Shown piece by piece: positions 32,943 to 44,600 of a stretch of 64,000 bases of DNA (position 1 is its first letter; every line of letters begins with the position of its first letter). The stretch lies in assembly GCA_022385755.1 (NCBI GenBank), contig MU278348.1:2423470-2487469 (forward strand). Direction: 5' to 3'. The notes beneath the pieces are model-generated. The model had not been told where the DNA came from, made no database searches, and saw only the letters and a list, made by a program, of their open reading frames with translations. The position numbers and the translations under genes were made by a program. This DNA comes from Trametopsis cervina (taxonomy: Eukaryota; Basidiomycota; Agaricomycetes; Polyporales; Irpicaceae).

Positions 32943-33637
32943 GTTTGATGAATGAAGGTGGTTATTTCACAAGAGAATGTTGGGTTGAATGAAAGAATTT
33001 GTGCCAAACTTAATGGCACTGCACGCCCAGCGCCCAGCCTAGAAGGTGAAGGTGAAGGGAGAGAATTTGTGTTCGTTCATACAGCAGTCCGCACCTATAT
33101 AAGGGTCCCGGGAAATGTAATCGTTCCGTCGGTGCCTCGGCGTCGTTAGCGAGATTCAGTCGTCGCCAGGGCAATGTCATCGGAAAGGCAGATCGTAGCA
33201 TGCCTGTCTGCTATAGGTGGGGAGAATCAGAGACACGGTCAGACTACGGTCAGACCAACCGCAAGCCTCGCAACCGGGAGCGTGTGCTATCATTAGTATA
33301 GACATCAACAGGGTAAACATGCCCGTTGCGAATAACATGAAAGCAAGGATGCAACCCAGTATCGCAATTAGAGAGAAAGGATACCTATAAGGTGGGACCA
33401 TTTGAAGCGTTCTGAGCTCCTGCGAAGGTTTGAGGTTGGTAATATCGCATTGCATAGTGAGTGGACGGAGGCAACAAGCCATGCTAGGTGCAATGTCAAA
33501 ATCGTTACCGTCAACAGTCACGCGCTAATATATGGGCGCCCATGTGCACGACCCGCAACTCCGGTTCCGGGCACAACTTATGAGTGCAGACCACAGGTGT
33601 TCACTTGCCTTGCACGCCTCACACATCATCGTGCATA
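32943..33637. other. Intergenic region upstream of the CAP gene
   Basis: This contains the CAP promoter on the left and the short promoter of the next plus-strand gene on the right. A minus-strand open frame of 114 codons (33177-33521) has one hydrophobic stretch (YPFSLIAILGCILAFMLFAT) but no other support, so I do not call it a gene. Confidence 0.4.
33095..33104 (-). promoter_or_regulatory. Probable TATA box of the CAP gene
   Basis: CTATATAAGG on the plus strand reads CCTTATATAG on the minus strand, about 155 bp before the ATG at 32942. The element is nearly symmetric, so its direction is assigned only because the nearest downstream gene is the CAP gene. Confidence 0.45.
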
Positions 33638-34278
33638 ATGACCTCTCCCTCTTCTCAGAACTCGTCTGAACCCCCATTCTACATACTGGTATCTCATTCT
33701 CTCACCGCGCCATTCTCTGCGGGTCCCAGTACAACACTCAGCCACCCAGTCATCGAATATCATTTCGCGGATGATTCGCCGAAAGACTTGTTACCACGAA
33801 CGCCGGGAGAACAGGTTGTAGTGCTAGACTATGATGTATCACACTCCGCAGTCCCTACGGCGCAAAGTTTTTCGCCCGCGCTCGCAGTGAAAGGAGTGAA
33901 GGTGGCTGACGCACCTGGAGCGGGAGTTGCGGCTGACGATGTTGTCAGGAATAACAAGATGTACGTTATTGAAACTTCAATAGCTCCTACGGAAAGGTAT
34001 GCACTCTGTTGCAACTTGCAGTATCATGTCTCATATGTACATAGTGTGGAGGTCGATGAGCACCAGTCGGCTTCTGCTATTCTCGCTGAATTCAGACAGA
34101 GGTAAGTCCTACCACCACGCATTTGAGTAGCCTTAATACTGCACAATACAGGAATGCAGCCATACGAAGTATCCTTGATTACCCGAATGCACCGGCTGTG
34201 CAACTGAACACTGAGAATCATGTCAACGAACATCAAATAACTGGCTCTCCGCGACCGTTCCCCACCTCCCATCTGTGA
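33638..34278 (+). CDS. Small uncharacterised conserved-looking protein
   Basis: Three exons: from MTSPSSQNSSEPPFYILVSH at 33638 to APTE near 33996 (donor GTATGCACTC), then SVEVDEHQSASAILAEFRQ (acceptor GTACATAG, donor GTAAGTCC), then RNAAIRSILDYPNAPAVQL to the stop at 34278. The total is about 175 residues. It begins with a hydrophobic, Pro-containing strand-like region (LTAPFSAGPSTTLSHPVIEY, HFADDSPKDLLP). It contains a Val/Ala-rich segment (LAVKGVKVADAPGAGVAADD) and has no transmembrane helix or known motif. The three exons join in phase and show no internal stops, which supports a real gene. Its 3' end converges on EMC7 with about 120 bp between them. Confidence 0.7.
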
Positions 34279-34401
34279 GATGGATCACAATGCTGTCCTT
34301 CCTGGGATCACTTGAGGCGTTGCCCATCCATGTATCTATAGGTCCTAATAGCTTGCATCATGTACTAAGATTAACAACGACTAGCAAATCTATGCAATAA
34401 G

Positions 34402-35440
34402 TTAACGCTTCTTGTTCTTGCCCGACCGTTGTCTTGGAGCGGACTGTGCTGGTTTTGTTTCTTGGCGAGCTGATGTGGACGAAGAGGCATCCTCATCGGC
34501 GGCGGCCATGAGTGATGTCAAGCTAACTGAGTGTCAATACATGTTTCGCGTAGATATATGTTAGGCATTTACCTTCCCTTTAGGTCACCGCTTTGCAGTT
34601 GACTCTGGATGCCTGAAATCTTAGCTTGTCGCTCCTCGAACTCTTTCAACATCTCCGGGTCAAGATTTTTCTGGGGGTAAGATAAGTAATTGATATGAAT
34701 GATAACATAGCGTCAACAGAACATACCAGGAGGTACGGCGTCGCGAATACCATGATGCCTCCGAAGACCATCAACAACATCATAGGGCTCTTGAACATGC
34801 CAATCAAGTTGAAAGCTTGCTGCTGTGTGAAATAGTCGAGCTTTGATGTCGCTGAGAGCGTGATAGGGTACGGAAGGGTGACAGGGGGAGCTGGAGAGAG
34901 AGGAGTTCCGGGTACATAGGGTCGAACTTCGGGCAGCGTATCGGTGTCGAGGACATCTACGCGTAGCTGTGTATGGCGTAAACATGGAGTACCTGTATGC
35001 AAAGACAAAAAGACAGGCATACCTGATCAAATGTGTGGTCATGGGCCACTACCGACAGCACATATGTGCCAGCAGGGACATCCGGTCTGTTGGCACGGGT
35101 GAGTGTCAGCGTTGAGCGTTGTGCCACAGAATGCTGTAACGCACATGGTGAATCCTCCATCCCGCGTCACGCCACCGTGTAGTTCTCCATTGTCCAGCAC
35201 TACTTTCGCCTGTCCGAGATCTTTGAGCCCTGTGTGGTACGGTTGAGTTGTGGCTCACGCGTGCAGCAATCATCACGGCATACCTTTACAGTGGTCGTTC
35301 CAGCTGACACGGCCCTTAAGATCTAAAGCAAGTGTACAACTCGCACTAGGCAAGTATCGGGACAATTCAGTTTCTGACATATGATATAGAGCTATGAATA
35401 CTCACGAAAGTAGCAGCAGTAGCGTTTGAGGGAGATGCAT
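34402..35440 (-). CDS. EMC7: ER membrane protein complex subunit 7
   Basis: EMC7 is the lumenal beta-sandwich subunit of the ER membrane insertase complex. The start at 35440 reads MHLPQTLLLLLS, a signal peptide cut by the first intron. The next exon has SASCTLALDLKGRVSWNDHC. It continues with GLKDLGQAKVVLDNGELHGG and GGFTM, then RPDVPAGTYVLSVVAHDHTF, LRVDVLDTDTLPEVRPYVPG and LPYPITLSATSKLDYFTQQQ. The single C-terminal membrane helix is FKSPMMLLMVFGGIMVFATP. The cytosolic tail has LDPEMLKEFEERQAKI and ends APRQRSGKNKKR at 34402. Order, length and the APxTL-Y(P)-x-L region match the family. At least five introns are present. It is divergent from UTP23 over 200 bp. Confidence 0.92.
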
Positions 35441-35639
35441 AACGTCGGTCCTGTTAGCGAGTTCTTAGAGGAATCCCGGAGTGACGGAGGGTCGCAGCGC
35501 GATCAAATTCAAAATAGATACAAATAGATTAAAGACTTCCCTAACTGTGGCGGCTTTTTCGAGCTACAAGACACCGCGGACAGCACTTCATTTTAACCCC
35601 CCTACACCACGTTTATCACCCCCTCGAACACTATTAAGG

Positions 35640-36685
35640 ATGAGACAAAAGCGTGCCAAGACGTATCGGAAGTTGATGTCTCTGTATTCGATGTATTTCG
35701 GCTTTCGACAACCATATCAAGTCTTAGGTGAAGTTTCACTAAGTTCCCCTTGTGGATAACATACTCATTATTTCCCTAGTTGACTCGGAAATGTGCAAAA
35801 CCGCCATTGCGCAAAAGATTGAACTGTATAAGCAACTTGGAGTTGTGCTCCAAGGCACAGTCAAACCTAGTATGTCTGCATTCACATTCTGTTCTTAATG
35901 TTTACCGATGTGACGGCGAAGCCGGTTCTTAGTGATCACGCAGTGTTGTATACACGAGCTGTACCTCCAAGGCAAGGCAGAGCAACCAGCTGTCGATCTT
36001 GCGAAGACGTTCGAGAGGCGAAAATGTAACCATAAGGAAGCTATTCCAGGAGATGAATGCTTAACCTCTGTAATTGGTGAGTGGCTTTATTCACTGCATA
36101 ATCATAGAACTGATGTCGCTTTTCTAGGAGAGACGAATAAGCACAGATATGTCTTAGCGACACAATCCCAACCTCTGCGATCCAGTATGCGCATGATCCC
36201 TGCCGTCCCCATCATCCATGTGAACCGTTCAGTGATGATTCTGGAGCCTCCAAGTGATGCGACAATTCGAGCTAAGAACTCGGTATGCATTCAATCCGAC
36301 CACATTCAACAGCAACGCTAATGACATATTCTAGACTGAGCAACAGTCTCTGATGCCATCATCGTCGGAGCTCGCCCAACTAGCCCCCGCTTCCGGAGCT
36401 GAAGAACCGCCAAAGAAGAAGAGGAAGGGGCCCAAAGGTCCGAACCCACTTAGTGTCAAGAAGAAAAAGCCAACGGACGCGTCCGCGAAGCCAACGAAGG
36501 CGGGAAATGGGGCTGACAAGGAACTGTCATCGCAGAAGAGCGGGGAGAAGAGGAAGCGCGAGGACAATGCCGTCCCGTCAGAAAGTCAAGAAGGTGAAGG
36601 CGAGACAAAAGGCGGTCATAAACGGAAGAGACGGCGGAAGGCAGGCACTGCTTCGGAACCTGGTGGTGCAGAGGATAGCGAGTGA
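35640..36685 (+). CDS. UTP23: rRNA-processing protein UTP23
   Basis: UTP23 is a PIN-like nucleolar protein of the small-subunit processome, acting at early 18S cleavage sites and in snR30 release in yeast. The start at 35640 reads MRQKRAKTYRKLMSLYSMYF, immediately followed by GFRQPYQVL, a family signature. Exons give VDSEMCKTAIAQKIELYKQL, GVVLQGTVKP, MITQCCIHELYLQGK, the CCHC metal-site region with KCNHKEAIPGDECL, ETNKHRYVLATQSQPLRSSM, IPAVPIIHVNRSVMILEPPS and the lysine-rich tail (PPKKKRKGPKGPNPLSVKKK, KRKRRRKAGTA), ending at 36685. The basic tail is a nucleolar-type targeting and RNA-binding region. Intron donors are GTGAAG-, GTATGT- and GTGAGT-like. Confidence 0.94.
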
Positions 36686-36705
36686 TTTTGTGGCTATTTA
36701 ATTTT

Positions 36706-37211
36706 CTATAGGCACGTAGGTCCCATTGAAGTTCTGCTTTCAAGAGTCTTGCATTATCAGCCGTTTGTCTTGCCAGCGTGCTGATCGTGATATTATATAT
36801 TAAGAGAACGGGCAGCCCGAGGACATACAGTATGTTGGGGCAAGTACAGGGGAACCCGGTTTGACTGGTCAACGCGCTGCTGGTAGTATTTGCTTAATCT
36901 CCCTTCGCCCTGCAGCAATTTTATCTTCTATAAGAGACTGCAGAAACCACATGAATCAAGTTACACTCAGTATACCACGCAATCATCATACCGGGTCATG
37001 AATGTAACGGTTCCTCTCGAACTCGACTCGAATCCATGCCACGGTCTCCTTCCGAGAAATAGGATCAGGTATTCCTATTATTTCACATTCAGATATAGAG
37101 CTATACAGTGGCGGTGTAATACTACATACCTCGTGAGGCTCGTATAGCGTACCTGTATAGGTCGAAGACTCGCTGCTTGAGAATGAAATGCTTCAAAGTC
37201 AACTCGTTCAT
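36706..37211 (-). CDS. LYR-motif protein, LYRM2-like
   Basis: This small gene has exons too short to stand out as one open frame. The start at 37211 gives MNELTLKHFILKQRVFDLYR, the LYR motif of mitochondrial acyl-carrier-protein-binding assembly factors. It continues YAIRASR (donor GTATGT), then after AATAATAG comes GIPDPISRKETVAWIRVEFE, RNRYIHDP (donor GTATGATG), and after TTCTGCAG comes SLIEDKIAAGRREIKQILP. Order and spacing match human LYRM2, which assists complex I N-module assembly. The C-terminal end is uncertain. A last intron (GTATGTCCTC...AAAGCAG) would give a stop at 36706, 20 bp beyond the convergent UTP23 end. Without it the frame runs antisense into UTP23. An upstream exon with a mitochondrial presequence is also possible. 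Confidence 0.7.
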
Positions 37212-37504
37212 GCTGAAAGATTTTGAGGCGACAAGATCAGATGCTTCTGGAGGCAGCTACAGCATATTCCGGCACGTTTGTTATACCCTTCAGTGATAAA
37301 CTTCCCCCAACTGCGCGGTAACAATACTATACGGCGGAGGTCCTGAGGGTCAGTGTCACAGATCAGGTTATCACGTTAGGCGCTCTTCGGGAGCTTGGTA
37401 CGCGCCTTTCCGTTTCTGTAAAAGGCCCTCTCGACAACACCAGACGAGCTGGCGCACCATCTTCGCGCATTCTTCAACAATACCTCCAATATACACCTAC
37501 TGGC

Positions 37505-40500
37505 ATGGCGACGATAGAAAACAATTCTCATTCAGCTCTTGAGCCCCTTGAAATTCCACAAGACGAAAACTCGGTCGATGCGCTTGGGGAGGCGCTTGGC
37601 AAAACCGATTTGCGAGAGGACGACAGCCCTGAGGACGTGGATGGAGGAAAAGAAATAGAATCTACAAGACCACTGCATGTATACAAACGATATGACCTGC
37701 TGTATCTGTCCAAGTCGCCGCTCGTCAAGACTCCAGATGGTATGCCACCGTTGAAATACTGGTTTGGGTATGTCGCATATGCCACGCCCGCTTGACCCGT
37801 TTGTACAAATGCCTCACATCGATTTTAAGTGATTGGAATGAGCAAGTAGGGAGCAAGAAGGAGACTGAGTCTGCAGGGACTCCCACCACTGCGAGGGACA
37901 GACGGTCAGTTCACTAATCATAGTATCCAAAAGGTAGCTTGACAAGTTTGCAGATTTCGCCGAGACGCAGAAGAAAGTGGTGGGCATCTATATACATGTA
38001 CCTGTTATGCGCCATTTTTATGTGAACCTGTCCAGATCCACCAAGCAGACCGTCATTCAGGTCAACTTTATCGCAACCGTCACAAATGGGAAACTTTCGA
38101 CACCAGTCTCTTCGTACGGCTGAACGAGACCGAGACCGGGATTCGGAGCGCGAGAGGCAACGGGATGAACGTGACAGAGAGGGTCAAGAACGGCTACGAA
38201 ACGTAAGCATGCGTTTTCATCTACATTGTAGCCACTCAAGTTTCCTTGCAGCTTTCTGACAAGTACGATCGCGAACGGCTGGCGTTGTCCTCTTCTTCGA
38301 CCGCACTGAGAGGAAAAGATCGAGACCGGGACCCTGCACCTCATTTAGCGTCGGGATCAACTGCAAGGAGTGCGCCAGGGCAAAATGGCACGACACGCCG
38401 AGCAGAAGCCCGGGATGCTCGGAAGAAACCCGTCGAGGCTAGCGACGACTGGCGTCGAGGTATATTCAACTTTCCCTCGATTTTGTTCGTCGCTTACTTC
38501 TTTCTTAGTTGCCGATTCCTCGCGCTCGCTGCGCGATGACCGTGAGTTCACCCATCATGTCAAAAGATGTATTGCGCTGATACCGATCCTATCTGGTAGG
38601 ATCAGACAATGGCCGAAAAGATCGAGACAGAGACCGGGCACGAGACTCTTCACGCCCTCGTAGGGACACATCTACCAGTCGAAGAGATCGCGACAGGGAA
38701 GACCGGGACAGACCTCGGAGGGGTGACGATCGCGACGAGCCTCGCCGGGATGGAGATGACAATCGTCGGGAACGAGATGAATACTTCCCTCGCCGGGACT
38801 GGGACGAGATACGTGACCGTGATAGGGATGATCGCTACCGCGAGCGCCTCGACCGACACCCTCGCGATGCTGACCGCGACACCGAGGAAGACCCACGGCG
38901 CTGGAGAGACGATGGAAAACGGGACGAGCGACAGGCTGTCCGTAGGGACAGAGAAAGGGGTGAGCGCAATTGGGATCGTTGGGAACCATCTCACGACCGT
39001 GAGCGTATAGATGACCGCGACGGCCGCTCAAAGCGCGCAACAGGGCGGGACAGAAGATCCGCGGCAGGGTTAGATGACTCCAAGGACAAGGACGATAGGA
39101 AAGAGAAGGAGCCGGCGTGGATGGAGACGTATGTACCGACAACACCAGGTGGAGGAATACTCGGTGGCAGGGGAGCAGACGGAGAGCTTGACGGGATCCA
39201 AGCTTGGAAGAAAGGAATGAAAGAGCGTGAAAAGAAAGACAAGGAACCCGAGGCATCTCCTGAACCCACGCGTAACTCCGATGCACTTACCGAACCTGCT
39301 TCCCAGACCGAGGCTGCTCGCTCCGACACCCAGCTTGACGAGATCCAGATGTTCAAATTACTGATGAAAAAGGAAGCAGAGAAGAAAGACTCGGATCCCT
39401 CAGAGCAAGATAGCGGTCCATCACAGGAGAGGACTCTGCTTGGAGCTTTCAAGCAGGACACCCCAGACCTTGCCTGTAAGTTCTTAGCTGCGTTTACAAA
39501 CGCTGAGATTAATACTATCACAGCACAAGCTTCTACTGCTCCTTTCACTGAAGCCCCATCTCACCCGCCTTTAACCTCTGCCAACCCCTCCAACGACGGT
39601 GCTCGCCTCCTATCCCTTCTTTCACAGGGCTCAAAAGACCCGGCCATTCTCGCTCCACCTCCTAAGCTATCCGCACCATCGGCCACATCACTCTCCGAAA
39701 ACATTCCTCCCGCCGTGTCCCGCCTATTCCCGACCCCTGCTACTCAGTCTTTGGAAAGGGGAACGATCGACCTCTCCAGCCCTACAACCACTTCACATCA
39801 ATTCAACCCTCCACCGGGATCTCGACTTTTGGCCTTCGGCTCTCGCGCCCCTCCTGGCCCTTCTACCAACGTTGCTTCCAACAAGCTCTCCGATATACCC
39901 AATTCCTTGTCACAATCCGGTGCTCTGCCGCATAAGCTCTCAAGTATGACGCCGCCTCCGGGGATCAACATCAATATGCTCTCTCAAGGATCTGAGAGCA
40001 TGTCCTCCTTCTCATCTGAGCCTCACCTCGGCCCCAGCGCTAGAGGTACACCATCCGACCGCTCAGGGCGAAGTTACTCTCCGTTCGCTCTTGCCCAGCA
40101 ACAGGGGCATTCAACAGAGGAGCTCCACGAGGCTATGCGTTATGCTCAAGCTGAATCCCTACGCCGACCACAACAACCGCCCCACGATCGTAACTTTATG
40201 GGACCTTCCTCCGAAGTGTCGACGCCTTACCTTGAACAAGGGAACAGTCCAAATTTCTCTGGCAATGCTCCTGGCTTCGACATGGGCGGGAATGCAGTTG
40301 GTGCTTCTTCCCTCGCAAAGGGCAGCCGATTTGCGAAGTTCTTCGACTCAAAGAACCGGGAAGCTCAGACCACTATTGCTCCACGCAGGACACCAGTTCA
40401 GCCGGGCCTCGTTCCGACACCGCCGCTGTCTAATCAACGACAGGATGCTTTGAATTTGAATGGAATGGCTCAGACCGCTTCTGAAAATCGTGCCATGGAA

Positions 40501-41689
40501 GACCTGTTCGCCATGCTCCAGAACTCGTCGCAGGTATGCATCTTCGGTTGAAATTCTCTTACAAAATCACGCTGATTCATCATAGCACAACCACCACCGT
40601 GCTTCGCCGCAGTTGCCACAGACAGCACGCATTCCATCAGGCGGCAGCTTATACGGACAGAGCCCACTTGATATTCAGGCAATGCAGCAGCATCAACAGC
40701 AGCAGCTACATCTTGCTCAGCAGAACGCCCGCCTCGACTCGTTATACGACAGCCGCCTTGACGACAGAAACTTCGTCCCAGACGGGTTAGTCCCCGGTCT
40801 TCGCCCCGTCCCACGCCCCCGAAGCAGAGAACCATCAGGCGTTCTCTTTAACGAGCAGCTCGACGATCCCCTGCATTTCAACAATGCGCCGCGTTTGCAG
40901 CAGCAGAGGAACCTGGAGCAGCACTATGCCAGTCAAGGACAACCATTTGGACACCAACCTGCATTGACACGTAGTGGGTTGGCGTTGCAACAAGCACAAC
41001 TGCGAGAAGCACAGCTGCGAGAGGCTCAGCTTCGCGAGGCCCAGCTACGCGAGGCCCAGTTACGCGAGGTCCAATTACGTGAAGCTCAGCTTCGAGAAGC
41101 ACAGCTCCGTGAGGCTCAACTGCGACAACAAGCACCTCAACAGCGCTTACCTCCCGGTTTGGCAAACCTCGGTGGCCGTCCGCCCCATGATCCCAATCAG
41201 TATCTCAACTCGCAGCTCCCTGCACCCGCTGGCGTATTGCAGTCTTTGCAACAAGGCGGTCCTGGCCAGCAGCGCTTCGATAGCTTCGGTGGAGTAGGCA
41301 ACTTCAACGGCCCTACTGTGACGCGTGGGCCTATCCCACACCACCAAAATTCCCTTGCCTTCAACCCGAGCCATGTTAATGGGCTTGGTCCTGCGGGCCC
41401 CAGTATTGACCTTCGCGGGCAAAACCCGATACTTCTAGGAGCGGGTGCCGGCATCCCTAACGTACGAGGGCTGGGGAACGGTTTCTCACAGCAACAGCTG
41501 CAGGCGCAGTTGGCGCACCGCCAACAGCAGCAGCAGCAGCAACAACAGCAACAGCAACAGCACCTGCCACCGCACTTATTGCAGCAGGGCTTGCCCCCAC
41601 ATCTTCAGCATCAACAGAATCTTCACGGTGGTAACACGCAGGGCACGGCGGACCTGATGGCGCTCTTGATGGGTGGCCAAAGAGAATGA
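37505..41689 (+). CDS. Large disordered protein with eIF4E-binding motif (4E-T/Eap1-like)
   Basis: The N-terminus contains VYKRYDLLYLSKSPLVKTP. Tyr60 with Leu65-Leu66 forms the canonical YxxxxL(hydrophobic) eIF4E-binding motif, followed by DGMPPLKYWFG. Short exons follow (DWNEQVGSKK; RFRRDAEES; DPPSRPSFRSTLSQPSQMGN). A long Arg/Asp-rich region comes next (for example DRDRDSERERQRDERD). Then come PAWMETYVPTTPGGGILGGR, GELDGIQAWKKGMKEREKK, LDEIQMFKLLMKKEAEKK and a Ser/Pro-rich stretch. After the intron near 40531-40587 there is a Gln-rich end with LREAQ repeats, polyglutamine and TADLMALLMGGQRE. The likely role is translational repression or mRNA decay in cytoplasmic granules, as for 4E-T or Eap1; this rests on the motif and composition. 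Exon limits inside the RD-rich part are approximate. Confidence 0.78.
40997..41131 (+). repeat. In-frame 15-bp tandem repeat (QLREA)n
   Basis: Eight units of 15 bp encode QLREA (one is QLREV), followed by a ninth, degenerate QLRQQ. Synonymous sites differ between units (CTG/CTT/CTA/TTA/CTC for Leu; CGA/CGC/CGT for Arg), so the array is old, or its protein sequence is kept while its DNA drifts. Predicted structure is a continuous charged helix. Confidence 0.9.
41522..41560 (+). repeat. Polyglutamine tract (13 Gln)
   Basis: Mixed CAA/CAG codons in the C-terminal Gln-rich region of the eIF4E-binding-motif protein. Such tracts commonly vary in length between strains and promote condensate formation. 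Confidence 0.85.
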
Positions 41690-44600
41690 GTATTGTAATC
41701 TTTAGTTTTCTGGACTTTTGGTCTTTGTTTGTGTGTCACTGAATGTACACCCTTTTTGCTCTGCACTTGATGGCGCATTTTCGAATTAATTTGTATTGCG
41801 TGTCCCGTAAAGGCGCGATGTCTCTCTGCGGCAGGTGGGTTCCGTACTGCGCCTATTACCATATTAAGCAATGTCGGCCAGCCTGTCGGTCGATCGATGG
41901 ATTGGCGCAATCGAGATCTGATCTACAGGCACTTAAGCACTTAACGCAGGCGCCCATGTATTGGTCAGCAGCCTGCACTGAACAGGCCAACTGCGTGAGG
42001 CGGCTTGGTTGCTCTCAACCACCAACATCCATGTCCTCCTCCCGGATTGTCATGTCCTTATGGACCCTCGGGCGCACATTTTGACCGATAAATTAGGTCG
42101 GCAACTCATCAGTAAATTGGGGTCGGCGCCTTCGGGCGGACCGGGATTGTTTCGCCATGATCGAGAGGTATTGGGTATCTACGATAGACACTCTATTAAC
42201 GTCGCCATTGCAGCTTTTTAGGGAGGAAATCGTTCCACATAAGCCTTGGATACAAGGCTTACTTGGCCATCAAAAAGCTGTCCTAGCTGACGGAGGGCGC
42301 GAATATCTAAGCACGCGTACCCTCCGGCGTCGGAGGTGAACATTCGCACACAAGCTCGCCTCGTGTTGTTGCGTCACCTAGGCTGGCTTCCAATATTCGA
42401 GACCGCAGCTGTCGCGCTGGACAGAGGAAGAGAAGAGAAGTGCAGGATGTCTCCCTCCTGTCGCGCTGGTTTGTTATTTCGCTTCCCACTGGAAGAGCCG
42501 TTTTGTTACAGTGCTGCGGGCGATATACCGGACCAGGCAGTGGATCGGGCAGTCGCTGGTGTGAGGCAATAGCCTATCTCTGCTTCAAAGTCTGGGCAGC
42601 TGTCGGGCAATCTCCCTACCGGGTTCAGATTTGCTTTTTGCTGACGTGAGTCCGTGAAAGCCATCTGTCTGTTGCTGGGCGTCGTCCTGCTATTGTTGTA
42701 CTTTACGCTGATGATGGATCCTTTAGTTTCCCTCGTGTTCTTATATTGGCGTCTACCGGGTTCTGCTCTGCGCTTTCGACGCACAGAATGCATGGCCATG
42801 TCCCATTAGTGTGATCTTCGTGATATTGGATAGCAGTCGTCCGTGCATGAAGAGCTCCTTGCAGGCAATAGCGTCCGCGGTTGATGCGTGCAGTGCAGAT
42901 GTGGTGAGAAACCTCGGCCAATTTGGAACTTCATATGCAAGGCACTGATATGACTTTGTAACGTACTAGCTAATAAAGTAACAAGGCGAGTGAATGTGTC
43001 TAGCCCGCGAACATATCTCCTCCCAGGATGTCCACAACTCCGACTAACTTCCTCGGACTTCGCAGATGCGTTGAATATCAGTGAGCGAATGAGCACCGTT
43101 ATGGTTCCAAAAGCCACCGTGCATCCGCGCGCGACAGTCCGTGCTTGCGTGCGCTCCACATTCAGATGGGTTACACGCTCAGGGTGCGACGGTACCGGGA
43201 AACAACGCGGGGATGTTCTTATGCAGATGATATCCGTACGCCACAGACTTGAGTCAACATTGAAAGGCAGCAATACGATCCCCCGTGTACTTTCCCAGCA
43301 TCAAAGCGCTGACTGCCTGCGTCTCGATGGCGATAGGTCACGAGCATGCACCTTGTCCATTCCGCCGTGCGTGGGTGTTCGCGAACCTCTGTTCGGCCGT
43401 GTGGTGAGCCCGCAAGTTCACGTACTAGAGATAGCATCCGCTGATATCGTGTCTGTTTTGCTCGTAAGATTACTGGTGGCGTTCGCTCATCCCCCCGCGT
43501 CGTTCCCGCAGGTCCCCGCTCTCCTTGAAGAGAGTGAAACGTACGATGGGTATGTTTTACGTTCTCTGAAGTCAAATCCCATCAGCGCGTCAGCGCCTGA
43601 GCAGGCGGGCGAGCTAGAAGAGGCACTGCGCGATCAACGTCTATGGGCTGATAGGACGACGAGGGCTGATTGACCGACAGCTGCGATGTCGCCATGCGCG
43701 ATGGTGAATGTGTGCTGAACCGCGGTGTGTACGACGTGCATCAATTTGGGTGTTGATGCTTTTTGGTAATATACGGACACTTACGTCTCAATAAAGTGAA
43801 TTTGTCGACGGCTGGGATGATCAACTGAGTGCTGCCCAACGACAGTTGTTCACACTCCACTTCCACCGCCCGCAGTGCCAGACGAGGTGCGATACGCCAC
43901 AGACCGGCCGCTGTGTCGCAGCGGTGCACGAGACACAGGGTCGATCCAGAAACGCATCAATATTATGAAATGGCGTGGTCAGTCGGAAGTGCTCAGCCGA
44001 ACGAAACATTTTTCTGCTTTCGCGGTCGTCGAGTGCAGTGAGAGCAAGGACCAAGTGGGGAAGGTCGCCTACTGAGCTTCAAGGAGAGTTCAATATATGT
44101 AATAGATTGTGCCATAGAAGAGAAGGCTGATGGACGGACGGTGAGAAAGATGCAGTAAGTAAAAGGTGGGATGATACTTTTTACCTAAGGCGTCCCATGC
44201 GGCCAGCAGCGGATCTGGGCTGGAGGTCTGCCTGCAGGCAAAGGCGTGTGGCATTCGCGGGCAGATGTGCCAGGCAGAGCCGTCGATTGGGCCGGAGGTG
44301 TTGGGAGATGCGTTGGCTGGATTGGCGTAAACGCGGAGGAACTAAGCGGGACACGCTTTTTGTGCGTTCCAATTGAGCTCACTTCGCAAACAGACCTGGC
44401 AGGGCTTTTCTTCTCGCCTTGAAAGCTAGCTTCGACATCGACGCACACCAGCTACTCCCCCTCTCATCCTCCTGCAACCCCCAGGGCCTCTCTGCAGGTT
44501 TCTGCTTGCTCAAGGCTCGAGTCAGGCGTCGGCACGTCGGTCGGTGTAGGACGGCAGTGTCTCAGCAGTGTGTGCACGCACTCGGGGTGTTTTGCGTGGC

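Noticed and set aside
33177..33521. Minus-strand open frame of 114 codons with one hydrophobic segment
   Set aside because: No family features, no supporting splice structure, and it lies in the promoter region between two better-supported genes.
38609..39010. Plus-strand frame starting MAEKIETETGHETLHAL, and its antisense partner
   Set aside because: Both are shadow frames of the Arg/Asp-rich coding region of the eIF4E-binding-motif protein, whose own frame is open and repetitive through this stretch.
42990..43673. Plus-strand open frame of 227 codons
   Set aside because: Composition looks random, with no domain or convincing start. The opposite strand is open over much of the same stretch. 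Kept only as a remark in the intergenic entry.
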